The notes beneath the pieces are model-generated. The model searched no databases, was not told the origin of the DNA, and saw only the letters and a list, made by a program, of their open reading frames with translations. A program made the translations under genes and the position numbers. This document shows positions 19,325-32,113 of a stretch of 64,000 nucleotides of DNA, in pieces; the stretch's first letter is position 1; every line of letters starts with the position of its first letter. This DNA is from Neomelitea salexigens DSM 19753 (lineage in GTDB: Bacteria; Pseudomonadota; Gammaproteobacteria; Pseudomonadales; Spongiibacteraceae): positions 110,134-174,133 of the forward strand of contig NZ_AULP01000008.1 of the NCBI RefSeq assembly GCF_000422345.1, in the 5' to 3' direction.

Positions 19325-20296
19325 TTGACAGCACAAGCGACACAGCGCGTTCTTACTCTCGAGCCCAGCGACAGCCAGCATCTTTCGGCACTGTGCGGAC
19401 GCTTAGATGAACACCTCAAATTGATCGAAGAGCGCCTTCAGGTGCACATCGCTGCGCGTGCCAACACCTTTCAGGTTAGCGGCGAAGAGCGCGCCGTTGA
19501 CGAAACAGTGCAACTGCTCAAACACCTCTATCGCGAAAGCGTCTCCGGCACGACACTTAACCCCGAGGCCATTCACCTACGTATGCAACAGTCACACCTG
19601 GAAGAGCTGCCCCGCTCAGATAATGAGCCCGTCGTTATTCGCACCAAGAAGGGCAGTATCAAACCGCGCGGCGGCAATCAGCAGGGCTATGTGCGCGCCA
19701 TTCAAAGTAACGATGTTAACTTTGGCATTGGCCCGGCGGGTACGGGTAAAACCTATCTCGCCGTTGCCTGCGCGGTTGAAGCATTAATATCCCACCAGGT
19801 ACAGCGCATTCTGCTGGTCAGACCTGCGGTAGAGGCCGGCGAAAAGCTCGGATTCCTGCCCGGCGACCTGGCGCAGAAAATCGACCCCTATCTGCGCCCG
19901 CTATACGATGCACTCTACGAGATGCTCGGCAACGACACCGTCACCAAGCTGATCGAGCGCAATGTGATTGAAATCGCGCCCTTGGCCTATATGCGTGGCC
20001 GAACGCTGAACGACTCTTTCATTATTTTGGATGAGGCGCAAAACACCACCCGCGAACAGATGAAGATGTTCCTCACCCGTATTGGCTTTGGCTCTACGGC
20101 GGTCATCACTGGTGATGCCACACAGATCGACTTGCCACGCGGCACCCCCAGCGGCCTTACCCATGTGATGAAGGTTCTCGACAATGTCGAAGGGATCAGC
20201 CTCACGTATTTCCAAGCTAAGGACGTGGTTCGCCACCCCCTGGTGCAGAAAATTGTCGAAGCCTACGCCGCGTTTGACGATGAGACCGCTCGCTAG
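19325..20296 (+). CDS. ybeZ: PhoH-like ATPase YbeZ
   Basis: P-loop ATPase of the PhoH family that works with YbeY in rRNA metabolism. An N-terminal KH-like region is followed by the Walker A sequence [28 protein letters not shown] and the Walker B sequence [12 protein letters not shown] place the start at TTG 19325 (323 residues), because GGAG at 19316-19319 lies just upstream and the N-terminus then matches E. coli. The first in-frame TTG at 19295 has no RBS. Two bases separate it from ybeY. Confidence 0.94.
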   Translation: MTAQATQRVLTLEPSDSQHLSALCGRLDEHLKLIEERLQVHIAARANTFQVSGEERAVDETVQLLKHLYRESVSGTTLNPEAIHLRMQQSHLEELPRSDNEPVVIRTKKGSIKPRGGNQQGYVRAIQSNDVNFGIGPAGTGKTYLAVACAVEALISHQVQRILLVRPAVEAGEKLGFLPGDLAQKIDPYLRPLYDALYEMLGNDTVTKLIERNVIEIAPLAYMRGRTLNDSFIILDEAQNTTREQMKMFLTRIGFGSTAVITGDATQIDLPRGTPSGLTHVMKVLDNVEGISLTYFQAKDVVRHPLVQKIVEAYAAFDDETAR

Positions 20297-20298
20297 CA

Positions 20299-20775
20299 AT
20301 GGCTGACGGCAACCAACTTGAACTGGACGTAGACCTGCAAGTGGCCTGCGACCCGCAGCCGGGGCTGCCCAGTGAGCAGCAACTGCGCAACTGGGCCAGC
20401 GCCGCACTAGCCAAGCGCCGCGATCAGGCGGAACTGACTATTCGCCTGGTCGACGAGCAGGAAAGCCAAGCCCTCAATCGCGACTACCGCGGCAAAGATG
20501 CCCCGACCAATGTGTTGTCATTTCCCGCCGACCTGCCACCCGAACTTGAGCTGCCGTTACTCGGCGACTTGGTTATCTGCCGGCAAGTGGTTGAACGCGA
20601 AGCACGTGAGCAGGGTAAAGCGGTGAGCGATCACTGGGCGCATATGGTAATTCACGGTACACTCCACCTACTCGGTTTTGACCACATTGACGATGATGAA
20701 GCCGAGGAAATGGAATCTCTTGAGACTGCGCTGTTAAAGCAGCTCAATATCAATAACCCCTACGAGGCGCAGTAA
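20299..20775 (+). CDS. ybeY: Endoribonuclease YbeY
   Basis: Single-strand metallo-endoribonuclease for 16S rRNA 3' end maturation and ribosome quality control. 158 residues. The zinc site [11 protein letters not shown] (H-x3-H-x5-H) lies near 115-125, and the family block [15 protein letters not shown] near 55-70. Coupled with ybeZ. Confidence 0.96.
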   Translation: MADGNQLELDVDLQVACDPQPGLPSEQQLRNWASAALAKRRDQAELTIRLVDEQESQALNRDYRGKDAPTNVLSFPADLPPELELPLLGDLVICRQVVEREAREQGKAVSDHWAHMVIHGTLHLLGFDHIDDDEAEEMESLETALLKQLNINNPYEAQ

Positions 20776-20817
20776 GCGCCGGGCGACTAGGCCACAGCGA
20801 GGACAGCACACAAAATC

Positions 20818-21675
20818 ATGAGCGAAGACCGATCTAGCAGCGATCCGGGTGACAAATCCTGGATCGAAAAAATTGCCCATGCATTTTCCTCTGAACCCAA
20901 AACCCGCGAAGACCTGCTCGATGTATTAGCCGTTGCTCGTCAGAATGAAGTGATCGACGACGACGCCACCAGCATCGTCGAAGGCGCTATGCACATCAGC
21001 GAAATGCAGGCGCGGGAAATCATGATTCCCCGGCCGCAAATGGTGGTGCTGAAGATCGAGCAACCCCTCAGCGAACTGCTGCCGATCATCATGGAAACCG
21101 GCCACTCCCGCTACCCCGTTATCGGCGACACACTGGACGAGGTCTTGGGCATATTGCTGTCCAAAGACCTATTGCCCCTGCTGTGGAAAACCGGCAATAC
21201 CGACGACATCGACCTGCGCAACGTGCTGCGTCCGGCCACCCTGGTACCAGAGAGCAAACGCCTGAATGTGCTACTGCGTGACTTTCGCGAAAAGCGCAAC
21301 CACATGGCCGTTGTCATCGATGAATACGGTGGCGCTGCCGGACTGATTACGATCGAGGACATCCTCGAGCAGATCGTTGGCGACATTGAGGACGAATACG
21401 ACGAAGAGGACGACCTGCCGATCCGCAAGATCGCCGATAACGACTTCGTGGTTAAAGCGCTCACCCCCATTGAAGAGTTCAATACGTACTTCAATGCAAA
21501 TTTAAGCGACGACGAATTCGACACCATCGGCGGCTTGCTACTGCAGTCCTTCGGGCACCTGCCCAGCCGAAATGAAGTGGCCCAGCTGGATCATTTCGAA
21601 TTCAAGGTGGTCAATGCCGACCATCGCCAGATTCATTTGCTGCGCATGCGTGAGTTGCCACAAGACGACGCGTAA
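20818..21675 (+). CDS. corC: CorC/HlyC family protein (YbeX-like)
   Basis: A 285-residue cytosolic protein with two CBS domains (about 65-190; MIPRPQMVVL and VVIDEYGGAAGLITIEDILEQIVGDIEDEYD are diagnostic) and a C-terminal CorC_HlyC domain. It has no membrane segment. YbeX-type proteins are linked to Mg2+/Co2+ efflux and to ribosome metabolism together with YbeY. It sits in the standard place in this operon, 42 bp after ybeY. Confidence 0.93.
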   Translation: MSEDRSSSDPGDKSWIEKIAHAFSSEPKTREDLLDVLAVARQNEVIDDDATSIVEGAMHISEMQAREIMIPRPQMVVLKIEQPLSELLPIIMETGHSRYPVIGDTLDEVLGILLSKDLLPLLWKTGNTDDIDLRNVLRPATLVPESKRLNVLLRDFREKRNHMAVVIDEYGGAAGLITIEDILEQIVGDIEDEYDEEDDLPIRKIADNDFVVKALTPIEEFNTYFNANLSDDEFDTIGGLLLQSFGHLPSRNEVAQLDHFEFKVVNADHRQIHLLRMRELPQDDA

Positions 21676-21742
21676 AAACTTGAACTCCCCTCGCGCTTAC
21701 GGTCTACAATAGCCGGGCAGCGCCGCCCAGGAGGGGAGTTTT

Positions 21743-23305
21743 ATGCCAGACAGCAGTACACTTGCGTCACTCAATGCCATTGCCCACAGCATCATTAGCT
21801 ACAGCGCAATGATAGCGGTCGGTTTAATTGGTGCCGGACTCATCTACCTCGCTGTGCTCTACTACCGCGACGTTACCCAAACCCAGCACGCCATTCGTCG
21901 AAACTATCCGTTGATCGGTCGCTTCCGCTATTTCTTCGAACATCTCGGCGAATTCTTTCGCCAATATTTCTTTGCCATGGACCGCGAAGAGCTGCCCTTC
22001 AATCGCTCCCAACGTTCCTGGGTATACCGCGCTGCAAAAAATATCGACAACACCGTCGCCTTCGGTTCTACGCGACCACTGAACCACAGCAACGAAGTGC
22101 TGTTTATGAACTGCCTGTTCCCCACGCTAAGTGAAGACGCCGCCCCCACCCACAGCGTAACCATTGGCGAAGGCTATTGCCGCGAACCTTTTAGCAGTGC
22201 CGCCATATTCAATATTTCCGGCATGAGCTACGGCGCTATTTCCAAACCCGCCGTACAAGCGCTGGCTGCCGGCGCGCGCGAAGCCGGAATCTGGATGAAC
22301 ACCGGCGAAGGCGGCCTCACCCCCTACCACCTGGAAGCGGGCTGCGACATCGTCTGCCAAATAGGCACCGCCAAATACGGCGTGCGCGATGCCGAGGGCA
22401 ATCTCAGCGACCAACGCCTGGCCGATCTAGCCAGCCACCCACAAGTACGTATGTTCGAACTGAAACTCAGTCAGGGCGCCAAGCCCGGCAAAGGCGGCAT
22501 TCTGCCCGGCGGCAAGGTCACCGAAGAGGTCGCCAACATTCGGGGCATTCCGGTTGGCCAGGACTCCATCAGCCCCAATGGCCACCCGGATATTCGCAGT
22601 ATCGATGACCTGCTAGACACCCTGGCGCGCATCCGCCGCGTTACCGGCAAGCCGGTGGGTTTCAAAATGGTGCTGGGCTTCAGCGAGTGGCTGGACGAGC
22701 TGGGCGAAGCCATTCACCGACGCGGGCTGGAATTTGCCCCCGACTTCATCACCGTCGACAGCGCCGACGGCGGCACGGGCGCGGCCCCGCAGAGTTTAAT
22801 CGACTATGTCGGTCTCCCGCTGCGCCGCAGCTTGCCGCTGGTGGTCGACAAGCTCAACGAGTACCGCTTGCGTGAGCGGGTAAAAGTGATCGCCTCGGGC
22901 AAAATGATCAACCCCGCCGAGGCGGCCTGGGCGATCTGCGTTGGCGCAGACTTTATCGTCAGTGCCCGCGGCTTTATGTTTGCCCTGGGTTGCATCCAGG
23001 CATTGCAGTGCAACAAGAACACCTGCCCAACCGGCATCACCACACACGACCCGGAGCTACAGCGTGGCCTTGTCCCCGCCGATAAAGCGGCCCGGGTGGC
23101 CAACTACGCCAAAAATCTAATGCATGAAGTGGGGGTTATCGCCCACTCCTGCGGCGTTCGCGAGGCCCGCTCACTGCAGCGCAAACACGTTTATCTGATA
23201 GATGAACGCGGCGTCCCCGAGCCACTGAGCCTGCGCTACCCGGATCAAACGCCGCGCCCCGAATACCTGATTGCCAGTACCGCCGACGAGGCACTTACCC
23301 CCTGA
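21743..23305 (+). CDS. FMN-binding glutamate-synthase-like protein, membrane-anchored
   Basis: A 520-residue protein with an N-terminal membrane segment (about 24-44) followed by a domain like the FMN/[3Fe-4S] synthase part of the glutamate synthase large subunit. Visible marks are SGMSYGAISKPAVQAL, NTGEGGLTPYH, SVDSADGGTGAAP and a C-x5-C-x4-C cluster motif in CIQALQCNKNTCPTG near 416-427. No glutaminase domain is present, so ammonia or another amine must be the donor if it makes glutamate; these stand-alone proteins have no proven reaction. It is inserted between corC and lnt, which are normally adjacent. An RBS (GGAGGGGAG) precedes it. Confidence 0.85.
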   Translation: MPDSSTLASLNAIAHSIISYSAMIAVGLIGAGLIYLAVLYYRDVTQTQHAIRRNYPLIGRFRYFFEHLGEFFRQYFFAMDREELPFNRSQRSWVYRAAKNIDNTVAFGSTRPLNHSNEVLFMNCLFPTLSEDAAPTHSVTIGEGYCREPFSSAAIFNISGMSYGAISKPAVQALAAGAREAGIWMNTGEGGLTPYHLEAGCDIVCQIGTAKYGVRDAEGNLSDQRLADLASHPQVRMFELKLSQGAKPGKGGILPGGKVTEEVANIRGIPVGQDSISPNGHPDIRSIDDLLDTLARIRRVTGKPVGFKMVLGFSEWLDELGEAIHRRGLEFAPDFITVDSADGGTGAAPQSLIDYVGLPLRRSLPLVVDKLNEYRLRERVKVIASGKMINPAEAAWAICVGADFIVSARGFMFALGCIQALQCNKNTCPTGITTHDPELQRGLVPADKAARVANYAKNLMHEVGVIAHSCGVREARSLQRKHVYLIDERGVPEPLSLRYPDQTPRPEYLIASTADEALTP

Positions 23306-23342
23306 CCCAGCGACCGATCGCGCCCCGGAGCCCCCACCGCCC

Positions 23343-24815
23343 ATGAAACGGATTATTGCGCCGCTAGCCGGCGCACTTATCACACTGTCTCTCGCCCCCT
23401 TTCATTACTGGCCACTCGCCATAGTGTCGATGGCAGCATTGGCCTGGTGTCTGGATGACTGCACAGCAAAGGAAGGATTTTTGCGCGGCTGGCTGTTTGG
23501 CAGCGCCAGCTTTCTCGCCGGGGTGTCGTGGATCTATGTCGCCATGTATGTTTACGGCAATACCTCCGCGCTGCTCTCAGCAGTTATGACCATCCTGTTT
23601 TGTCTGGGCTTGGGGCTCGTCACCGGGCTGTTCGCCTATGTGTACAGCCGCTGGCTGCGCGACGGCAAGGGCGGCCGACTGCTGGGCTTTGCCGCCGCCT
23701 GGGTGATTGTTGAGTGGTTTCGCGGCTGGTTTCTCACCGGATTCCCCTGGCTCTACCTTGGTTACAGCCAGTTGGAAACCCCGCTGTCCGGCTGGGCACC
23801 CGTTGTGGGGGTGTACGGTTTAAGCTTTGCGGTCGCTCTCAGCGGCGCGGCGTTATGCCATCTACTCACCAGCAAACACAAGGCCAATCGCTGGCTGCCT
23901 GTTGCTGGCTGCATCGCATTGTTCGGTCTGGGCGCATCCATGCAAACCATTGAATGGACGCAAGCCACCCAGCAGCCCCCCCTCCGCGTTGGCGCGGTGC
24001 AGTCCAACATTACGCAAGAAAAGAAGTGGGCCTATAGCCATTACTGGGACACCCTCGAACTCTACGATGTCACCTCAGAGCAACTGTGGCCCAATGTGGA
24101 CGTGGTGATTTGGCCAGAGGCTGCCATTCCCGCCCTGTATCGCAACGCTGAAACCTTCTTTGACTATATTCGCGAGCGCGCTGCCGCCTCGAACACCGCA
24201 CTGATCACCGGCGTTCCCACCAAACAGGGCGATAACATCTACAACTCGGCAATGGTCATCAATGGCGGCGAAGGCCTGTACCACAAGCAGCGCTTGGTCC
24301 CCTTCGGCGAATACGTCCCGCTGGGTAGCCTGCTGCGCGGCCTGATCGGTTTTTTCGACCTGCCCATGTCCAGCTTTAGTCGTGGCGACGCCGACCAGCG
24401 CCCCCTCTCCGCCAAGGGTTGGCAATTTGCGCCATCGATCTGCTACGAGATCGTATATCCCAACCTCGTGGCGCGCGGCGCAAGAGACGCAGACATCTTA
24501 TTCACCATCAGCAACGACGCCTGGTTTGGCGACTCGATTGGCCCCGCCCAACATATGCAAATGGCGCAGATGCGGGCACTGGAAAATGGCCGAGAGCTCA
24601 TCCGCGTCACCAGCACGGGTATCACCGCTATCGTCGACCAACGCGGTCAAATCACCACGCGCATTCCGTCTTTCACTCACACCACAATGACTGGCGAGGT
24701 AAACGCTCGCAGCGGCCGCACACCGTTTAATTACGCCCAGTCCACACCGATTATCGCCCTGTGCTTTGCACTGGCTCTTACTGCGCTGCGCCGCCGCCCA
24801 GTGCAAGGTAGCTAA
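23343..24815 (+). CDS. lnt: Apolipoprotein N-acyltransferase
   Basis: Adds the third acyl chain to lipoproteins in the inner membrane. 490 residues: about six N-terminal membrane helices, then a periplasmic nitrilase domain. The catalytic triad is Glu in VIWPEAAIPAL, Lys in YHKQRLVPFGEYVPL and Cys in APSICYEIVYP; a final helix follows. The ATG at 23343 gives the normal MKRIIAPLAGA start. The upstream in-frame start at 23271 would overlap the previous gene. It serves the many lipoproteins seen in this window. Confidence 0.96.
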   Translation: MKRIIAPLAGALITLSLAPFHYWPLAIVSMAALAWCLDDCTAKEGFLRGWLFGSASFLAGVSWIYVAMYVYGNTSALLSAVMTILFCLGLGLVTGLFAYVYSRWLRDGKGGRLLGFAAAWVIVEWFRGWFLTGFPWLYLGYSQLETPLSGWAPVVGVYGLSFAVALSGAALCHLLTSKHKANRWLPVAGCIALFGLGASMQTIEWTQATQQPPLRVGAVQSNITQEKKWAYSHYWDTLELYDVTSEQLWPNVDVVIWPEAAIPALYRNAETFFDYIRERAAASNTALITGVPTKQGDNIYNSAMVINGGEGLYHKQRLVPFGEYVPLGSLLRGLIGFFDLPMSSFSRGDADQRPLSAKGWQFAPSICYEIVYPNLVARGARDADILFTISNDAWFGDSIGPAQHMQMAQMRALENGRELIRVTSTGITAIVDQRGQITTRIPSFTHTTMTGEVNARSGRTPFNYAQSTPIIALCFALALTALRRRPVQGS

Positions 24816-24858
24816 ATGCTTGCGAATTCGCATGGGCGACGCCGCGACAAGCTGTTAA

Positions 24859-27869
<3,011 letters not shown>

Positions 27870-27886
<17 letters not shown>

Positions 27887-28895
27887 GCAGCTTGCCGGCC
27901 AGTTAACCAAGCAGCTCCTGCCGGTATATTTGTTGAGTGGCGATGAGCTGCTGATTCAGCAGGAATGCGCCGACGCCATACGTCAGCACTGCCGCCAACA
28001 AGGTATAACCGAGCGCGACGTTCTGGAGGCCGAGCGCGGTTTTGACTGGAACGCCTTGCTAGAAGCGGGCCAATCCCTATCGCTGTTTGCCGACCGCAAA
28101 CTAATCGAACTGCGCCTCGGCGGCGCTCGCATGGACCAGAAAAGCTCCGCAGCCCTGCAGCAGTATTTAGAACACGCTGACGGCAGCAATATTTTGCTCA
28201 TCACCTGTGGCCGCCTCGACAGCCGCAGCCTCAATGCCAAATGGGTAAAGGCGATCGACCAAGCGGGCGCCGTCGTGCAAATTTGGCCGGTAGACCGCCG
28301 TCAGCTCGGCGGCTGGATACAACAGCGCCTCAAAGACAATGGCATGAGCGCTGACCGCGAGGCCGCCGAGCTGCTCGCCGACCGCGTTGAAGGCAACCTG
28401 TTAGCCGCAGACCAAGAAATTCAAAAGCTAAAAATTTTGCTCGGCGAACAGGCAGTGAGTCTTGAAACCGTGGCCGCCGCCGTGGCCAGCAGCGCCCGCT
28501 ACGATATTTTTAAATTAATCGACGCTGCCCTCGCCGGTAACGCCGCCTATGCGCTGAATATGTACAACGGCCTGGTCGCCGAAGGCAGCGAAGAAATCCC
28601 CATGCTCGGCGCCATCAGCCGCGAGCTACGCAGCCTCTATAACTGCGCTGCCGCCATTGAACAAGGCAACGGCATCGATCGCGTACTCGACGGTGCACGG
28701 GTGTGGGACAAGCGTAAAAATCTCTACAAGCGCTGCTTAGGCCAACACAGCGTCGGCTCACTTTCTCGCCTGCTGCAACTCGCCGGCCGCCTGGATGCAG
28801 CGCAAAAAGGCCAGAGCGACGAGTCACCCCGCCTGCTGTTCACCGAACTGATCACCGGCCTCGCTGGCCAGTCTGTAATTAGTTACCCGCATTGA
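27870..28895 (+). CDS. holA: DNA polymerase III delta subunit
   Basis: Clamp-opening subunit of the DnaX clamp loader. 341 residues from ATG 27870, which overlaps lptE by 17 bp and gives the normal start MRLRTEQLAGQL; LLPVYLLSGDELLIQQE follows. Family marks include WNALLEAGQSLSLFADRKLIELRL and the C-terminal collar helices. A longer reading frame from 27741 is just the out-of-frame lptE region. Confidence 0.94.
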
Positions 28896-28972
28896 CTCAT
28901 GTATCGCGCATGCATTAGCATCGCCCGCCTTCACTCGCATGTATGCTCACAAATAAATTATATGGATGTATT

Positions 28973-29581
28973 ATGAAACGCAGTTTGATTGCTCTATCCC
29001 TCTTCTTCATTGCTAGCTGTGCAACGATCATTAGCGGCACGAGTCAGACGCTAGTATTCTCATCAGAACCAATTGGCGCACAGGTCCTCTTGGATGGCAG
29101 ACCCGTTGGTGTTACTCCATTAACTATTTCCGTAAAGAAAAACAGTTTCGACATTGTTGAATTTCGGAAGAAAGGCTATAAGTCCCAAACGCTTCCCATG
29201 GAGACGTCATTTGACGGGGTGACATTGCTAAGTATCTTTTGGGACTTAGGCACCACTGATGTTTTATCTGGAGCTGCTTGGGAATATTCTCCCGATCAAT
29301 TTCATACCATACTCTCCGCGGACAGTGACTCTTACAGCGACATCAGCAACGATTATTTTGCGATTAAAAAGTTGGTTTTATCCTTTGGTGACGAGTTACG
29401 CTCTCAGTTAATTCTGGGGGCGCCTGGGGAAGAGTTAAACGCATTAATCACACTGTTAAGTGATAATAACCATGCCGCCGATGAAGGCGATCTATTACGT
29501 TTAGCAATGACCTCTGAACACGACTTAGCATTTTCTGAAAACATTATTAGCTTTTATCAAATTTCAAAAAATAATAGTTAA
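28973..29581 (+). CDS. PEGA-domain lipoprotein
   Basis: A 202-residue protein with lipoprotein signal (lipobox FIASC, Cys16) followed by a PEGA beta domain (SSEPIGAQVLLDGRPVGVTPL near 30-50) with a strongly charged second half. PEGA domains are found on surface and envelope proteins of unknown role. I chose ATG 28973 because it begins the signal peptide; an upstream in-frame ATG at 28943 would add ten residues. The coding sequence is clearly more A+T rich than holA and the cmo genes, suggesting recent acquisition. Confidence 0.7.
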   Translation: MKRSLIALSLFFIASCATIISGTSQTLVFSSEPIGAQVLLDGRPVGVTPLTISVKKNSFDIVEFRKKGYKSQTLPMETSFDGVTLLSIFWDLGTTDVLSGAAWEYSPDQFHTILSADSDSYSDISNDYFAIKKLVLSFGDELRSQLILGAPGEELNALITLLSDNNHAADEGDLLRLAMTSEHDLAFSENIISFYQISKNNS

Positions 29582-29584
29582 TTG

Positions 29585-30133
29585 CTAATAAAGGGGGGGC
29601 GTTAACGACCTCCCTTCAACATTTTCTTTCGCTTGATTGATCACCCGCTCAACATCAGCCGCTTCCGGCATCGGCAATTGCACACTGCGCAGCGTCGAGG
29701 GATTGCCAGCCATTGCAGGCAAGCGGTATCGCAATACCAAACCCGGGCCGATATAGCCCATCTGCCGATACGCTCGATGGTAGGGGTTGGCTTCGTCCTC
29801 GGCGCGAGCGCGCGGGCACTGCCAAAGCGACGCGTAGTGGACGAGGTAGACCGCATCGATCTGGTCCATCGCAATCGATAGCGGCACAACGCTATAGCGG
29901 TCAAAAATTCGCAGCCCCGCAAGCACAGGTTCGCCCTCGCCTTGCCGCCATTCCAGCTCGCTGCACGTGACATAACCGCGCCGCAGCACTGCCACCACCA
30001 CAACAAACATCAGCAGCCAGGCCCACCACCGCAGCGCCACGGGCTGAATCAGGGAGACCAACATCAGGCTCATCCCGAGTGACAAGAGCCCGCACAGCCA
30101 CCACGGCGACTGCGCCCGCTGAACTCGCCTCAT
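29585..30133 (-). CDS. Two-helix inner-membrane protein, unknown function
   Basis: A 182-residue protein. Two hydrophobic helices (about 14-33 and 36-54) form a hairpin near the N-terminus, then a soluble region follows containing an acidic DEANPYHRAYRQMGYIGPG stretch. I do not recognise the family; the layout resembles small PH-like membrane proteins. ATG at 30133 has GGAGG 4 nt upstream and is preferred to TTG at 30151. Convergent with the PEGA gene. Confidence 0.6.
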   Translation of the reverse strand: MRRVQRAQSPWWLCGLLSLGMSLMLVSLIQPVALRWWAWLLMFVVVVAVLRRGYVTCSELEWRQGEGEPVLAGLRIFDRYSVVPLSIAMDQIDAVYLVHYASLWQCPRARAEDEANPYHRAYRQMGYIGPGLVLRYRLPAMAGNPSTLRSVQLPMPEAADVERVINQAKENVEGRSLTPPLY

Positions 30134-30245
30134 AAGGCCTCCACTTACCAATTGTGCCAGCGGGTTATTATAGCCATTGTGGGTGCTGCCGCGACGCGCC
30201 CCCTACATGCGCTTTGACATACTCACGGCCTTCTCAATATTTTAT

Positions 30246-30286
30246 AAAACAAAAACACCGCAGACGGAGAGCCACCTGCGGTGTTT
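30246..30286 (-). terminator. Rho-independent terminator, minus strand
   Basis: AACACCGCAG (30254-30263) pairs with CTGCGGTGTT (30276-30285), loop 12 nt. On the minus strand it is followed by TTTTTGTTTT. It ends the transcript of the repeat lipoprotein gene at 30372-31961. Confidence 0.8.
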
Positions 30287-30371
30287 GGGTGAATGTGCTT
30301 CCCTGCCGACATCCGTGCCTAGAGCAATCCCTGCCAGTGACGCATCCCTATCTGGCCACTCGAAATTTACG

Positions 30372-31961
30372 CTACAGGCCTCGGCGACTTTGGTTGGGTA
30401 ACTCAAGCAGCTTAACCGTGCCCTCGGCGGTGCCGTCTGTCATGTAGGCATGCAGGGTGGGTGTCGCCGAGTTGTCATAGGCTGAGAAAAACAACTTGCC
30501 AGCCACCTCGCCGCTTACTAAGGGCGCGTTTGCATAGCGAGCCAACAGCGGCCGTGGCGCCGAAGACAGATTATCGCCGGTGGTCAGGTCGTTAGTTTCT
30601 AGCGCCAGTGAGGTGCCTTCAGCGCTACCGTCGGTTTTCCATAGCTCTTCACCAACCGCCGTGCCGTCAATAACGGTGTCAGCCACGAAGTAAATGGTGC
30701 CCTCAACTTCGGTGAACAACTCACCGAACTGCGCCCGCGATTTCACGCTCTTGTAGGTAGTCATAGCGTCGCCCGGGTGCATGGGAGTATAGGTGAATTC
30801 CCCTTCTTCAAGCGCAGTGCGATACACGTAGTTGGTGGTCACAACGAACAAGCCCAGCGAGGTGGCGTAAAAATTCGAGGCAAAAAGCTCCTCGGGGAAA
30901 TCACCACTCTCATGCAGCGTGGTGCCGTCATAGGCGTAGACATGGCGGGTGAAGGTAGCGGCATTGATACTGCGGTCAGCATAGAAGTACAGCGTATCGC
31001 CCACCACCGTTAAATTCTGAACGAAGGTCACGTCCTCACCCAGCTCGCGGCGCACATCACTGCCGTCTTCCGCCACGCTGTACAGTACCAACGAGCTTTG
31101 GTTGTTGGGGGCATTGTTGGCCAAAAAGAACAGCCGCCCGGCAAAGCTCGTTAGGCTATACGGTTTGATATTCGTGGGGTAGAAATCGTCGTCGGCCAGC
31201 ACATAGGGCGTATTTGCTGGCGCTTCAGCGCGCTGCACCGCCAGCGACTCGGTCGGCTGCTTTACGGCCACACTACCACCAACCGGCTCACCTTCAACAA
31301 ACACCAGCTGCGTACCTTCCTGGCTGCCATCGCTCACATACAGCGCAGGAACATTACGGCTATCTGATGTTATCCCTCGGCCAAGGATAAAGATTGAGTT
31401 GCCGACCGTTTGCATGCCTTGAATGTTTTTTGAGGCCACACCACCCACATCAATCTCTGTCAGCGTCTCCGCGTCGAGATCGTAAACAAAAAACTCCCGA
31501 GCAAAGCCCGTTGTACCCGCGCTGAACGCCAGCTTGCCATCCATCCACTGCAAATCCAGCGGACCGCTACTGCCTTCGATATCCACCAGCACTGATGTGC
31601 CGGCCTCGGTGCCGTCACTGACCCGCAGCTCACGCCCCTCGTTGGGGGATTGGGCACTAAAATAGAACTTTCCATCGCCAAACAATATCGGGTCTCGGCC
31701 ATCGTAATATTGTTGCACAGCCGGTTGCCCTTCATTGAAGTCCTTCAGCAAGCCCGTGCCCTCAGCGCTGCCGTCAGTGGCGTACATGTCGAACTGACTG
31801 GGAATTGACGTGCTGTTCACAGGAAAGAGCAGGCGCTCAACACTTCCCGGAGTCCCCTCCGGCACACTGGTGGTACTGCCACCACCACTACCACCGCCAC
31901 AGGCAGCGAGGGTGAACATTGCGCCCGCCAGGGCTGCTTGGAAAAAAACGGGTCTCTTCAT
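30372..31961 (-). CDS. ELWK/TDGTxxGT-repeat lipoprotein
   Basis: A 529-residue lipoprotein (lipobox LAAC, Cys21, then a Gly/Ser linker). It is built from degenerate repeats of the type x-T-D-G-[ST]-x-x-G-T: YATDGSAEGTGLL near 61, VSDGTEAGTSVL, VSDGSQEGTQLV, ELWKTDGSAEGTS near 463 and YMTDGTAEGTVKLL near the end. Such repeats form beta-propeller-like surface proteins in marine bacteria. Function unknown. It stands alone, with a terminator 86 bp downstream. Confidence 0.75.
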   Translation of the reverse strand: MKRPVFFQAALAGAMFTLAACGGGSGGGSTTSVPEGTPGSVERLLFPVNSTSIPSQFDMYATDGSAEGTGLLKDFNEGQPAVQQYYDGRDPILFGDGKFYFSAQSPNEGRELRVSDGTEAGTSVLVDIEGSSGPLDLQWMDGKLAFSAGTTGFAREFFVYDLDAETLTEIDVGGVASKNIQGMQTVGNSIFILGRGITSDSRNVPALYVSDGSQEGTQLVFVEGEPVGGSVAVKQPTESLAVQRAEAPANTPYVLADDDFYPTNIKPYSLTSFAGRLFFLANNAPNNQSSLVLYSVAEDGSDVRRELGEDVTFVQNLTVVGDTLYFYADRSINAATFTRHVYAYDGTTLHESGDFPEELFASNFYATSLGLFVVTTNYVYRTALEEGEFTYTPMHPGDAMTTYKSVKSRAQFGELFTEVEGTIYFVADTVIDGTAVGEELWKTDGSAEGTSLALETNDLTTGDNLSSAPRPLLARYANAPLVSGEVAGKLFFSAYDNSATPTLHAYMTDGTAEGTVKLLELPNQSRRGL

Positions 31962-32113
31962 CGTGCTTAAATCTCTCAGTTACCTAACAGGAACACTTGT
32001 CGTCGGATGAAATTTAAGCAAAGCCATAAAAATAAAACTTCACTCTGATGGGCGAAGCCAACAGAATGACAGGCTGCGACACTATGATCTGACCCTGTCT
32101 GAACGAAGCCCCG

